DNA of 33,631 bases from Gammaproteobacteria bacterium MFB021 (GTDB taxonomy: Bacteria > Pseudomonadota > Gammaproteobacteria > Pseudomonadales > Halomonadaceae): assembly GCA_000737985.1 (NCBI GenBank), contig JNVT01000059.1, positions 1 to 33,631 on the forward strand, in the 5' to 3' direction. The notes under the pieces are model-generated. The model was not told the origin of the DNA and made no database searches. It was given only the letters and a program-made list of their open reading frames with translations. The position numbers and the translations under genes are program-made. Positions 16,464 to 26,648 of this stretch are shown piece by piece. The number at the start of each line of letters is the position of its first letter. Position 1 is the first letter of the stretch.

Positions 16464-16587
16464 GCCGCAGCCTCCAGACTCGCGGGCCGTCCGCGCGGCC
16501 ATCGAGGCGCCCGCCTGCCGCTGCCTCGGTGCTCGATTTCCGCTGCTGGCGCTCCCCTTCTGGTAGATAGCGCCAGCCCTCAATATT

Positions 16588-16623
16588 TGTACAAAAACTA
16601 TCACCAGGCAGGCAATATGTACA
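16588..16623. promoter_or_regulatory. Paired TGTACA palindromes upstream of the photolyase-like gene
   Basis: Two exact TGTACA hexamers (16588-16593 and 16618-16623) lie 24 bases apart in similar contexts (CAATATTTGTACAAA and CAATATGTACAAC). TGTACA half-sites are typical of LitR/CarH-type MerR-family light regulators, and photolyase genes are classic targets (established knowledge). The spacing differs from the 12-base spacing I recall for P. putida PplR1, so binding is only a possibility. On the minus strand the distal copy also supplies TTGTAC with GATAGT 16 bases later as a weak promoter. Confidence 0.4.
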
Positions 16624-16643
16624 ACGAAACTGCCGCAAGCCGC

Positions 16644-16769
16644 CTATGGCTCCCCCTCGGGCGGCGTGATACAGTCGTTAACGAGTTCCGGCTGGATCAA
16701 GCGAATATCCAATACTTTCAAGCGCTTCGGAGCCCACTGCGCAGAATTGCGCGGCCCCGGAACCTTCAT
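16644..16769 (-). CDS. Small AT-richer candidate ORF, possibly a gene remnant
   Basis: A 41-codon frame (starting MKVPGPRNSAQW, ending ITPPEGEP) uses codons such as TTG AAA GTA TTG GAT ATT that are unusual in this GC-rich sequence. The composition LKVLDIRLIQPELVNDC looks protein-like, and the frame stays open further upstream to 17075. There is no clear ribosome-binding site and I do not recognise the family. It could be the tail of a decayed transferred gene or chance. Confidence 0.2.
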   Translation of the reverse strand: MKVPGPRNSAQWAPKRLKVLDIRLIQPELVNDCITPPEGEP

Positions 16770-16932
16770 GACCGAGCCCAGACCGTGCGCGTGTGTCGTA
16801 CTCGGGAAATGTTTTTGAATCGCGCCGCGTATTCGAGCAGAACACTTCCCTGGCACGACACACAACGAGCTTGACCCGCGTTCCACGAGAGAACGCCGCA
16901 GCCCCGGCGACGCCGGGCGCCCCTGCACGAAC

Positions 16933-16978
16933 AGCGCTTTTCGCGACACGCCCACAGAAGTGCGAGCAGAAAAGCGCT
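16933..16978 (+). other. 10-bp perfect inverted repeat upstream of a small ORF
   Basis: AGCGCTTTTC (16933-16942) and GAAAAGCGCT (16969-16978) are exact complements separated by 26 bases, ending 20 bases before the ATG at 16998. It may be an operator or an RNA leader hairpin. There is no U-tract after it, so it is not a typical terminator. Confidence 0.4.
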
Positions 16979-16997
16979 CATAGAGAGGAGAGACACC

Positions 16998-17174
16998 ATG
17001 CCGGGCCACATGCCTAGCCAGCTGTCGCTGACATGCGCGACCTGTCGTATCGGTGCCCAGACTCCGTCGTCCCACGCAGGCATACTCGCCCTGGAGGGCC
17101 GCACCCCGGCGTGGATGCTGGCACCCCGTGGTGCACGCCGTCCCTATCTGACCGATCCGCCCCGCCTGATCTGA
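16998..17174 (+). CDS. Candidate 58-residue small protein with a CxxC motif
   Basis: An ATG at 16998 is preceded by GAGGAGAG at an ideal distance, one of the best ribosome-binding sites in the window. It opens a 58-codon frame (MPGHMPSQLSLTCATCRIG..., ending DPPRLI). It has one CATC (CxxC) pair at residues 13-16 and no obvious membrane segment. I do not recognise it. It lies alone between a perfect inverted repeat and the mrp operon. The strong translation signal is the only real support; a chance ORF remains quite possible. Confidence 0.3.
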   Translation: MPGHMPSQLSLTCATCRIGAQTPSSHAGILALEGRTPAWMLAPRGARRPYLTDPPRLI

Positions 17175-17461
17175 GACCGCCCGCTGCCCGTCACCTCGTG
17201 GCGGATCGCGTGCGCCAGTCGCCGCCGACCATCGGCGGAAAGCGTGCCGCTGCGGCGGCCCAGTTCATCCGACCAACGTGTATCTCGAGGTGCGAAGCGC
17301 CAGCGCTGAGGCGTGGACGAGTCCCTGGGAGTGGGCGAGATCGCCTACACTAGGACCGCCGGGCGCCGTCACACCGGCCCCTCGACGTACGCAGAGAGTC
17401 AGCCCGAGCCACTTGGTCTCGCCGGCTGTCCGTTCGGGTCCTTGAGAAGAGCGACAACTTC
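17175..17461 (+). other. Upstream region of the mrp operon
   Basis: I see no gene in these 287 bases. A TACACT at 17345-17350 could be a -10 box (TCGCCTACACTAGG), but no matching -35 is evident. The ribosome-binding site of mrpA is weak (GAAGAG about 11 bases upstream of the ATG). No sodium- or pH-responsive riboswitch was recognised. Confidence 0.3.
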
Positions 17462-20265
<2,804 letters not shown>

Positions 20266-20266
<1 letters not shown>

Positions 20267-20616
20267 TGGAAGCGCTCTTCGCCACCGTAACCGGCTTTCT
20301 GGCGGCCAGCGGTCTCTACCTGGCTCTGCGTGGACGCACTTTCCCCGTAGTCGTGGGGCTGACGCTGCTCTCTTACGCGGTCAACCTGTTCCTGTTCTCC
20401 ACCGGCGGCCTCACCACCGACGGCGCCGCGGTCATCCAGGACGGCAAGACCCACTATGCCGATCCGCTGCCCCAGGCGCTGGTGCTCACCGCCATCGTGA
20501 TCGGCTTCGCCATGACCGCGTTCTCGGTGATTCTGGCCATGCGCGTGCGCGGCGACCAGGGCAGCGATCAGGTCAACGACCAGCGCGGCGATGACGCCAG
20601 GGAGGAGAAGTCGTGA
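20266..20616 (+). CDS. mrpC: Mrp antiporter subunit C
   Basis: The 116-residue protein has three membrane helices and is the NuoK-like subunit of Mrp. Characteristic motifs are SGLYLALRGRTFPVVVGLTLLSYAVNL and DPLPQALVLTAIVIGFAMTA (read as two segments here). The second is the highly conserved PLPQALVLTAIVI signature of MnhC. A hydrophilic Asp-rich tail follows residue 95. The start ATG shares bases with the mrpA stop and has AAGGAG eight bases upstream. The stop in turn shares a base with mrpD. Confidence 0.94.
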
Positions 20617-22127
20617 TGCAGCATCTGATCATTCTCCCCATCCTGCTGCCGCTGTTCACCGGGCTCGCAATGCTGATCAAGCGCGATGCCACCATGCAGC
20701 CGCGGCGCACCATCGGCCTGGTGAGTACCGCCCTGCTGGTCGTGATCAGCGTGGCCCTGGTGGTCGAGAGCAGCGACGGCCAGATCAGCTACTACGCCCT
20801 GGGTGGCTGGCAGCCGCCGTTCGGCATCATCCTGGTGCTCGATCGCCTCTCGGCGCTGATGGTGTGCCTGACCAGCGTGCTCGCCCTCGGTAGCCTGGCC
20901 TACGCCTGCGCCGGCGACGACAAGAAGGGCAGTAACTTCCATGGGCTGTTCCAGCTGCAGCTGATGGGGATCAACGGCGCCTTTCTCACCGGCGACATGT
21001 TCAACCTGTTCGTGTTCTTCGAAGTGTTGCTGATCGCCTCCTACTCGCTGCTGATGCACGGTGGCGGCAAGGACCGTACCCAGGCGGGCTTCCACTACGT
21101 GGCGCTCAACCTGGCCGGCTCGGCGATGTTCTTGATCGCGCTCGGCGTGCTCTACGGCACCACCGGCACGCTCAACATGGCGGACATGGGCCAGCGGGTC
21201 GCCCAGCTCGACCCCGAGCGCCTGGGGCTGCTCAAGGCCGGTGCCTTTCTGCTGCTGGTGGTGTTCGGGCTGAAGTCGGCGATCCTGCCGCTCTACTTCT
21301 GGCTACCGCGCGCCTACGCCAGCGCCCCGGCACCGGTGGCGGCGCTGTTCGCGATCATGACCAAAGTGGGGGTCTACGCCATTCTGCGCGTCTACACCCT
21401 GATCTTCGGCGACAGTGCCGGCGACCTGGCCAATTTCGTGCAACCGTGGCTGTGGTGGTTCGCCCTGGCGACGATCGCGCTGGGCGGGATCGGTGTGCTC
21501 TCGGCACGCGACCTGCGCACCCAGGTCGCCTATCTGATCCTGATCTCGGTGGGCACGCTGCTGGTCGGCGTGAGCATGGACCGCGTGGCCTCGCTCTCGG
21601 CGCTGCTCTACTACATGCTGCATACCACCCTGGTCAGCGGCGGTCTGTTCCTGCTCGCCGACGCCATCGCCGACCAGCGCGGCAAGGCCGGCGCGCGTAT
21701 CGTGCCCGGCCGCGGCGTCACCCAGCCGGCGTTGCTGGGGCTGGCCTACTTCGTCGGCGCGATCACCGTGGTCGGCCTGCCACCGCTGTCCGGGGCGATC
21801 GGCAAGGCGCTGCTGCTCGACGCGGCACAGCCGAGCGAGCAGCCGTGGCTGTGGTCGCTGCTGCTGCTGTCGAGCCTCGCCGGGCTGGTGGCGATGGGCC
21901 GCAGCGGCTCCACCGTGTTCTGGAAGGCGGGCAAGGCCGACCCCGAGGGATCACGGCTCAAGCCGAGCATGCTAGCGGGGCTCGCCCTGCTGCTGGGCGC
22001 CTCGCCGCTGCTGGCGATCTTCGCCGGCCCGATCACCGAATTCACCCAGGCGAGCGCCGCACAGCTGCTCGACCCCAGCGCCTATACCCAGGCGATCCTC
22101 GCCCCGACTTCTGGAGGTGGCTCATGA
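20616..22127 (+). CDS. mrpD: Mrp antiporter subunit D
   Basis: MrpD is the second large NuoL/M/N-like ion-translocating subunit. The 503-residue product has about 14 membrane helices. Conserved points include DMFNLFVFFEVLLIASYSLL (with the buried glutamate), the lysine in LVVFGLKSAILPLYFWLPRAY, and MTKVGVYAILRV. The ATG at 20616 is chosen because it forms the same TGATG overlap with the upstream stop as mrpA/mrpC; a GTG immediately before it (20613) is also in frame. GGAGG lies 10 bases upstream. The stop overlaps the mrpE start (ATGA). Confidence 0.94.
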   Translation: MQHLIILPILLPLFTGLAMLIKRDATMQPRRTIGLVSTALLVVISVALVVESSDGQISYYALGGWQPPFGIILVLDRLSALMVCLTSVLALGSLAYACAGDDKKGSNFHGLFQLQLMGINGAFLTGDMFNLFVFFEVLLIASYSLLMHGGGKDRTQAGFHYVALNLAGSAMFLIALGVLYGTTGTLNMADMGQRVAQLDPERLGLLKAGAFLLLVVFGLKSAILPLYFWLPRAYASAPAPVAALFAIMTKVGVYAILRVYTLIFGDSAGDLANFVQPWLWWFALATIALGGIGVLSARDLRTQVAYLILISVGTLLVGVSMDRVASLSALLYYMLHTTLVSGGLFLLADAIADQRGKAGARIVPGRGVTQPALLGLAYFVGAITVVGLPPLSGAIGKALLLDAAQPSEQPWLWSLLLLSSLAGLVAMGRSGSTVFWKAGKADPEGSRLKPSMLAGLALLLGASPLLAIFAGPITEFTQASAAQLLDPSAYTQAILAPTSGGGS

Positions 22128-22621
22128 TTCCTCCCGTACGCTGGCTGCCAATGCCAGTGTTGTCGCTGCTGCTGCTGCTGGTATGGCTGCTGCTGCAGCA
22201 GAGCGTGGCCCTCGGCCAGTGGCTGCTGGGTGGCGTGCTGGCGGTCGCCATTCCGCTGCTGTGCCGCCCGTTCTGGGAGCGCCAGCCACGCATCAAGCAT
22301 CCGCTCAAGCTGTTGCACTACGTGGGCCGGGTACTCAAGGACATCGTGGTGGCCAACCTCGAAGTCTCCAAGCTGATTCTCGACCCGCGCGGGCGCATGC
22401 GTCCGGCGTTCGTCGAGTATCCGCTGACGCTGACCGAGAACTTCCCCATCACCATTCTCGCCAGCACCATCACGATGACCCCGGGCACCGTCTCGGCCCA
22501 CCTGCGCCTGGACAATCGCACGCTGCTGATCCATGCCCTCGACGTGGCCGACATCGACGGCCTGATCGCCGAGATTCATCAGCGTTACGAACGCCCGCTC
22601 ATGGAGATCTTCGAATCATGA
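22124..22621 (+). CDS. mrpE: Mrp antiporter subunit E
   Basis: The 165-residue subunit has two N-terminal membrane helices (including a Leu-rich LSLLLLLVWLLLQQ) and a cytoplasmic C-terminal domain with the family motif ILASTITMTPGTVSAHL. MrpE is an accessory subunit needed for full antiporter assembly. A GGAGG site lies eight bases upstream of the ATG. The start overlaps the mrpD stop, and its own stop overlaps mrpF, so all these subunits are translationally coupled. Confidence 0.93.
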   Translation: MIPPVRWLPMPVLSLLLLLVWLLLQQSVALGQWLLGGVLAVAIPLLCRPFWERQPRIKHPLKLLHYVGRVLKDIVVANLEVSKLILDPRGRMRPAFVEYPLTLTENFPITILASTITMTPGTVSAHLRLDNRTLLIHALDVADIDGLIAEIHQRYERPLMEIFES

Positions 22622-22887
22622 TCGCTACCGCGCTGTGGATCGCCCTGGCGCTGTTCAGCGCCGCTATCGCGCTCAACTTCTATCGCGCCGTGATCGGCCC
22701 CAGCCTGCCGGACCGGGTGCTGGCGGTCGACACCATGTACATGAACTCGATCGCGCTGATCGTGCTGTTCGGTATCTGGGTCAACAACAAGGACTATTTC
22801 GAGGCGGCACTGCTGATCGCCATGCTCGGCTTCGTCAGCACCATCGCCGTGTGCAAGTACCTGCTGCGCGGCGACATCATCGAATAG
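22618..22887 (+). CDS. mrpF: Mrp antiporter subunit F
   Basis: The 89-residue hydrophobic protein has three predicted membrane helices and the MnhF signature GPSLPDRVLAVDTM, including the conserved aspartate. Its start ATG overlaps the mrpE stop (ATGA). The product length is normal for the family. The next gene, mrpG, begins 45 bases downstream, the only real gap in the operon. Confidence 0.93.
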   Translation: MIATALWIALALFSAAIALNFYRAVIGPSLPDRVLAVDTMYMNSIALIVLFGIWVNNKDYFEAALLIAMLGFVSTIAVCKYLLRGDIIE

Positions 22888-22932
22888 CCTGCGCCACCGA
22901 ATAGCCGGCACCATCGACTAGGAGAGCCAATC

Positions 22933-23325
22933 ATGCTGGACACGCTGCTCGAGGGAGCGATCGCCTTCATGCTGATCGCCGGCGGGATCTTCGCCTTCAT
23001 CGGCTCGCTGGGGCTGACCCACCTCAAGGACTTCTACATGCGCCTGCACGGGCCATCGAAGACCACCACCCTGGGAGTGGGCTGTACCCTGATCGGGTCG
23101 CTGATCTTCTTCAGTCAGGAGAACGGACCGGTGATCCAGGAGCTGCTGATCACCGTCTTCGCCTTCATCACCGCGCCGGTATCGGCGCACATGCTGGCCA
23201 AGAGCGCACTGCACCACAAGCTCAAGCCGGACCCGCGGACCCGCGGCAATCCGCAGGAGCTGGAGAGCGATCGACCCAAGCATACGGTGGAAGAAGCGCC
23301 CCAGGGCAACTCGCCGCTGCCCTGA
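22933..23325 (+). CDS. mrpG: Mrp antiporter subunit G
   Basis: The 130-residue product has three membrane helices, with the MnhG motif LKDFYMRLHGPSKTTTLGVG and later ITAPVSAHMLAKSA. A hydrophilic charged tail of about 35 residues follows the membrane part and is longer than in the shortest family members. GGAG lies eight bases upstream of the ATG at 22933. It is the last gene of the mrp operon, which lies tail-to-tail with hemH and is separated from it by a GC-rich hairpin. Confidence 0.93.
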   Translation: MLDTLLEGAIAFMLIAGGIFAFIGSLGLTHLKDFYMRLHGPSKTTTLGVGCTLIGSLIFFSQENGPVIQELLITVFAFITAPVSAHMLAKSALHHKLKPDPRTRGNPQELESDRPKHTVEEAPQGNSPLP

Positions 23326-23332
23326 CACAAGA

Positions 23333-23354
23333 ACGGCGCGCTGGTGCGCGCCGT
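23333..23354. terminator. GC-rich hairpin between convergent mrpG and hemH
   Basis: ACGGCGCGC (23333-23341) pairs perfectly with GCGCGCCGT (23346-23354) around a TGGT loop. It lies eight bases after the mrpG stop. There is no U-run on either side, so intrinsic termination may be inefficient; position between convergent genes supports a terminator role. Confidence 0.55.
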
Positions 23355-23381
23355 CGATGGCCGCCTAGCCGCAGCGCGGGC

Positions 23382-24365
23382 TCACCAGCCCGCGGTGTTC
23401 TCCGCCACCAGCTGGCTGAGCAGATGGATGTGCTCGGGGCGGTCGTTGAGCGCGGGGATATAGCGATAGCGCCCGCCCCCGGTCTCCTGGAAGTACTCGC
23501 GGTTCTCGGCGTCGATCTCTTCCAGGGTCTCGAGACAGTCGGCGGCGAACGCCGGGCTGATCACGTCGACACACTCGGTCTTGTCGGCGCCCCACTGCTT
23601 GAGCGTCTCGTCGGTGTAAGGCTTGAGCCACTCTTCCCGGCCGAAGCGCGACTGATAGCTCTGGAACCAGCTGCCCTCCTCGAGCTCGAGCGCCTCGGCG
23701 AGCAGCGCACTGGTGCGCTGGCAGTGGCGTCCGTAGGGGTCGCCGTTGTCGACATAGCGCTTGGGGATGCCGTGGTAGGACATCAGCAGCCGCCCGCGAT
23801 CGCCCTGGGTCTCCCAGTGCTCACGCACGCTGGCGGCGAGTGCGGCGATATAGTCCGGGTGGTCGTGGTAGTGATTGACGAAACGCAGCTGCGGCAGGTG
23901 CGGGCAAGGGGCGAGCGCCTTGGCCAGACGCTGGAACACGGCACCGGTGGTGGTGCGCGAGAACTGCGGATAGAGCGGCAGCACCAGGATCTTGTCGACT
24001 CCGGCATCGCGCAGCGCCAGCCCGGCCTGCTCCATGCTCGGCTGGCCGTAGGTCATCGCCAGCTCCACCGGGATCGTCTCGCCGGTGCGCTCGGCCAGCG
24101 CCGAGGCCAGCGCGCGCTGCTGGCGCCGCCCGATCGCCAGCAGCGGCGAGCCCTCCTCCTGCCAGACCGAAGCATAGGCCTTGGCCACCTTGGGCGGGCG
24201 AATGCGCAGAATCACCCCGTGCAGAATCGGCCACCACAGCCAGCGCGGCGCGTCGATCACCCGCGGGTCGCCCAGAAACTCCGCCAGATACTCTCTTACC
24301 GCCTTGGCCGTGGGCGCCGCTGGCGTTCCCAGATTGACCAGCATGACTCCGTAACGGGCCGCCAT
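23382..24365 (-). CDS. hemH: Ferrochelatase HemH
   Basis: HemH inserts Fe2+ into protoporphyrin IX, the last step of haem synthesis. The 327-residue product is of normal length. Key parts are MLVNLGTPAAPT at the N-terminus, the active-site H198 in LLMSYHGIPKRY, and the glutamate-rich SPAFAADCLETLEEI with E279 and E282/E283. The start ATG at 24365 has AAGGAGAGG directly upstream. It diverges from the FeS photolyase gene across about 100 bases that contain a symmetric palindrome with a -10-like TATAAG on both strands. Because unmetallated protoporphyrin is a photosensitiser, light induction of hemH would make biological sense; this is inference. Confidence 0.96.
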   Translation of the reverse strand: MAARYGVMLVNLGTPAAPTAKAVREYLAEFLGDPRVIDAPRWLWWPILHGVILRIRPPKVAKAYASVWQEEGSPLLAIGRRQQRALASALAERTGETIPVELAMTYGQPSMEQAGLALRDAGVDKILVLPLYPQFSRTTTGAVFQRLAKALAPCPHLPQLRFVNHYHDHPDYIAALAASVREHWETQGDRGRLLMSYHGIPKRYVDNGDPYGRHCQRTSALLAEALELEEGSWFQSYQSRFGREEWLKPYTDETLKQWGADKTECVDVISPAFAADCLETLEEIDAENREYFQETGGGRYRYIPALNDRPEHIHLLSQLVAENTAGW

Positions 24366-24435
24366 ATCCTCTCCTTGTCTGCCGATACATCACCTGGCGA
24401 CAGTCTACCACTCCCGCCTTGCTTAACCGCGATTA

Positions 24436-24465
24436 ACTTATACGATGAATACCATGTGTATAAGT
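24436..24465. promoter_or_regulatory. Symmetric divergent promoter/operator of hemH and the cryptochrome gene (LitR/PplR-like)
   Basis: A perfect inverted repeat ACTTATAC (24436-24443) / GTATAAGT (24458-24465) has a 14-base spacer. Within it, TATACG (24439-24444), then 12 bases, then TGTATA (24457-24462) fits T(G/A)TACA-N12-TGTA(C/T)A. I recall that as the consensus bound by P. putida PplR1, a LitR/CarH-family light regulator; 11 of 12 positions match. The motif is self-complementary, so it reads equally towards hemH. TATAAG on each strand could be the -10 of each gene, and neither has a good -35, as expected for a regulated promoter. Confidence 0.55.
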
Positions 24466-24478
24466 CATGGATAAGATC

Positions 24479-26041
24479 ATGTCGCGCCCCCTGATCCTGA
24501 TACTCGGCGACCAGCTCAGCGAGACGCTCGACGTCCTCACCCAGGCGCCGGACGATGCCCTCATCGCGCTGTGCGAGGTCCACGCCGAGGGCGAGTATGT
24601 GCCGCACCATCCGCAGAAAATCGTGATGCTATTATCGGCGATGCGCCACTTCGCCGACACCCTGCGCGACAAAGGGTATCAGGTGCACTACAGCGCGCTC
24701 GACGACGACGACAACCGCCACGACCTGCTCGAGGAGGCGGAGCGCCTGGCCGAGGCCTATGCCTGCGACGAGATCCGCGTCACCCATCCCGGCGAGTGGC
24801 GCCTGTTCGAACGCATCCAGCGCCGCGGCACCCGCTGGCGGCTCTACCCGGACAACCGCTTCTACTGTTCGATCGAGGCCTTCGGCGAGTGGATGGCGGG
24901 GCGCAAGCGCTTTCGCATGGAAGATTTCTACCGCCACATGCGCAAGCAGACCGGGCTCTTGATGCAGGCAGACGAGCCGGCCGGCGGCCAGTGGAACTTC
25001 GATCATGACAACCGCGCGCCGATCGACCAGGGTCTCGACTTCCCCACCCCACCCCACCACCGCATGGATGCCACCACCCAGGCGGTGGCCGAGCTGGTGG
25101 CGACGCATTTCGGTGAGCATTTCGGTACCCTCAAGGGCTTCAACTGGGCGGTGACCCGGCGCCAGGCGCTGGGTGATCTGCGCCACTTCCTCACGCATGC
25201 GCTGGCCGACTTCGGCACCTACCAGGACGCCATCAGCGACCGCGATCCGCTGCTCTACCACTCGCGTCTCGCCGCGGCGATGAACATCGGCCTGCTCTCG
25301 CCGCAGGAGGTGTGCGAGGCGGTGGAGACGGCCTGGCAGGAAGGGCGCGCGCCGATCAACGCCGCCGAGGGCTTCATTCGTCAGATCCTCGGCTGGCGCG
25401 AGTACGTGCGCGGCATCTACTGGCAGCGTATGCCCGGCTACAAGCAGGAGAACCGGCTCAACGCTCGTCGCGGCCTGCCGGCCTTCTACTGGAGCGGCGA
25501 CACCGACCTGCGCTGCCTGCAGCGGGCGATCGAGATGACCCGCGACAACGCCTATGCGCACCATATCCAGCGGCTGATGGTGACCGGCAATTTCGCCCTG
25601 CTGTGCGGCGTCTCTCCCTCCGCCCTGTGCGACTGGTACCTGGCGGTCTATGCCGACGCCTTCGAGTGGGTCGAGCTGCCCAATACCCTCGGCATGACCC
25701 TCTATGCCGACGGCGGCTATCTCGGCTCCAAGCCCTACTGCGCCTCGGGAAAGTACATCGACCGCATGTCGGATCACTGCCGCCACTGCCGCTACGACGT
25801 CAAGCAGGTGACCGGCGACGACGCCTGCCCGTTCAACAGTCTCTACTGGCACTTTCTGGAAAGCCATCGCGAGCGGCTCAAGGGCAATCAGCGCATGAAG
25901 CTGATCTATGGCAGCTGGGACAAGATGGCGCAGTCGCGCCGCGAGGCGATCCTGACGCAGGCGAGCGCCTTCCTCGACCGCCTGGATACCGAGCCGCCGT
26001 ATGGCCGCGGCGAGCATGCCGAAGGTTATCGGCGCCGCTGA
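24479..26041 (+). CDS. Iron-sulphur bacterial cryptochrome / (6-4) photolyase (FeS-BCP, CryB/PhrB type)
   Basis: FeS-BCP proteins bind FAD, a lumazine-type antenna and a [4Fe-4S] cluster; they repair (6-4) photoproducts or act as photoreceptors. The 520-residue product has the N-terminal LILILGDQLS and the FAD-domain motifs ILGWREYVRGIYW, AYAHHIQRLMVTGNFALL and WVELPNTLGMTLYADGG. The four cluster cysteines are C346, C434, C437 and C450, with spacing 88/3/13, identical to Agrobacterium PhrB (C350, C438, C441, C454). The ATG at 24479 is chosen over an in-frame ATG at 24467 because the putative -10 (24459-24464) would put transcription start near 24470, and GGATAAG precedes 24479. Unlike the truncated gene at 15396-16463, this one looks complete. 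Confidence 0.92.
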   Translation: MSRPLILILGDQLSETLDVLTQAPDDALIALCEVHAEGEYVPHHPQKIVMLLSAMRHFADTLRDKGYQVHYSALDDDDNRHDLLEEAERLAEAYACDEIRVTHPGEWRLFERIQRRGTRWRLYPDNRFYCSIEAFGEWMAGRKRFRMEDFYRHMRKQTGLLMQADEPAGGQWNFDHDNRAPIDQGLDFPTPPHHRMDATTQAVAELVATHFGEHFGTLKGFNWAVTRRQALGDLRHFLTHALADFGTYQDAISDRDPLLYHSRLAAAMNIGLLSPQEVCEAVETAWQEGRAPINAAEGFIRQILGWREYVRGIYWQRMPGYKQENRLNARRGLPAFYWSGDTDLRCLQRAIEMTRDNAYAHHIQRLMVTGNFALLCGVSPSALCDWYLAVYADAFEWVELPNTLGMTLYADGGYLGSKPYCASGKYIDRMSDHCRHCRYDVKQVTGDDACPFNSLYWHFLESHRERLKGNQRMKLIYGSWDKMAQSRREAILTQASAFLDRLDTEPPYGRGEHAEGYRRR

Positions 26042-26065
26042 TACGCGCGCACGCCACCGCTATCG

Positions 26066-26087
26066 GGCAAGTCCTCGTCGACTTGCC
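26066..26087 (+). terminator. Possible hairpin terminator after the FeS photolyase gene
   Basis: GGCAAGTC (26066-26073) and GACTTGCC (26080-26087) form a perfect 8-bp stem with a six-base loop, 25 bases after the stop. No U-tract follows. Between here and 26176 there are only short GAAGCG-rich near-repeats (e.g. GAAGCGGTCAGC/GAAGCGCTCAGA at 26158-26181, running into the next gene's stop). Confidence 0.4.
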
Positions 26088-26176
26088 GCGGTGAGTGTGT
26101 GAAGCGTTGGATCGATTGGGATCGAGGCGCGGATTCAGCGCCGAGTAAGCGCTTAGAGAAGCGGTCAGCGAAGCGC

Positions 26177-26479
26177 TCAGAAGACCAGCGGCATGCGTGA
26201 CAGCAACGGATCGTGATAGTGCGGCTCGTGGCCGACGATCTCGTCGTTGGCGACCTGCTGGACGAGATAGGCACGGTGGATACCGGCCTGCTTGAGTTCC
26301 CCGTAGACATCGTCGAGTGCGCGGAACAGCATCGGCTTGCCGCGCCGTGTCAGTACCTGGGTCGAGCCATCTTCCGGCTCCACCATCACCTGGTAGTAGC
26401 GGCTACCGGCGTGGGCGATGACACGAATCTCGAAGTTGTCGTGATCGCGGGAAAAGCGTGTGAGCTCCTTGAGGTCCAT
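26177..26479 (-). CDS. Small conserved protein, DUF6482-like
   Basis: The 100-residue product (MDLKELTRFSRDHDNFEIRV...) resembles the small DUF6482-type proteins of Pseudomonas and Halomonas, judged by memory of the family pattern (a compact beta-rich fold with YYQVMVE and a 'TRRGKPMLFRALDDV' segment). Function is unknown. The start at 26479 is fixed by an AGGAGGG ribosome-binding site five bases upstream; the frame is open 20 codons further but without support. It is soluble with no signal peptide. A TATAGT about 26612-26617 on the minus strand could be its -10. It is convergent with the FeS photolyase gene. Confidence 0.7.
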   Translation of the reverse strand: MDLKELTRFSRDHDNFEIRVIAHAGSRYYQVMVEPEDGSTQVLTRRGKPMLFRALDDVYGELKQAGIHRAYLVQQVANDEIVGHEPHYHDPLLSRMPLVF

Positions 26480-26648
26480 GGTTCCCTCCTGTTCGGGTTG
26501 CATGTGCGAATACGGCGTCCAGCCATCCCTGCTGGACACCCGACTGGCGCGGCCTGGCTGGCCTCGCGCATCCTGACCATTAGGTCGGATTCTTGTTAAG
26601 ACTATATGTCAGTGGCGACATTTGCAGCACAAAAACCCCACTCTCGAA

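Larger units (their letters stand above)
16464..16997. other. Mostly non-coding stretch upstream of the photolyase-like gene
   Basis: No convincing long gene lies here; the open frame upstream of 16463 lacks family similarity. It holds the paired TGTACA sites (16588-16623), a small minus-strand candidate ORF (16644-16769), an inverted repeat (16933-16978) and the ribosome-binding site of a small plus-strand ORF at 16998. From about 16565 to 16870 the composition is visibly less GC-rich than the neighbours, which may mark transferred or decaying sequence. Confidence 0.5.

Noticed and set aside
16588-16623. Full match to the T(G/A)TACA-N12-TGTA(C/T)A operator at the truncated photolyase promoter
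   Set aside because: No hexamer at the 12-base distance from either TGTACA matches on either strand; only isolated half-sites 24 bases apart are present, so the site is reported only as a possible variant.
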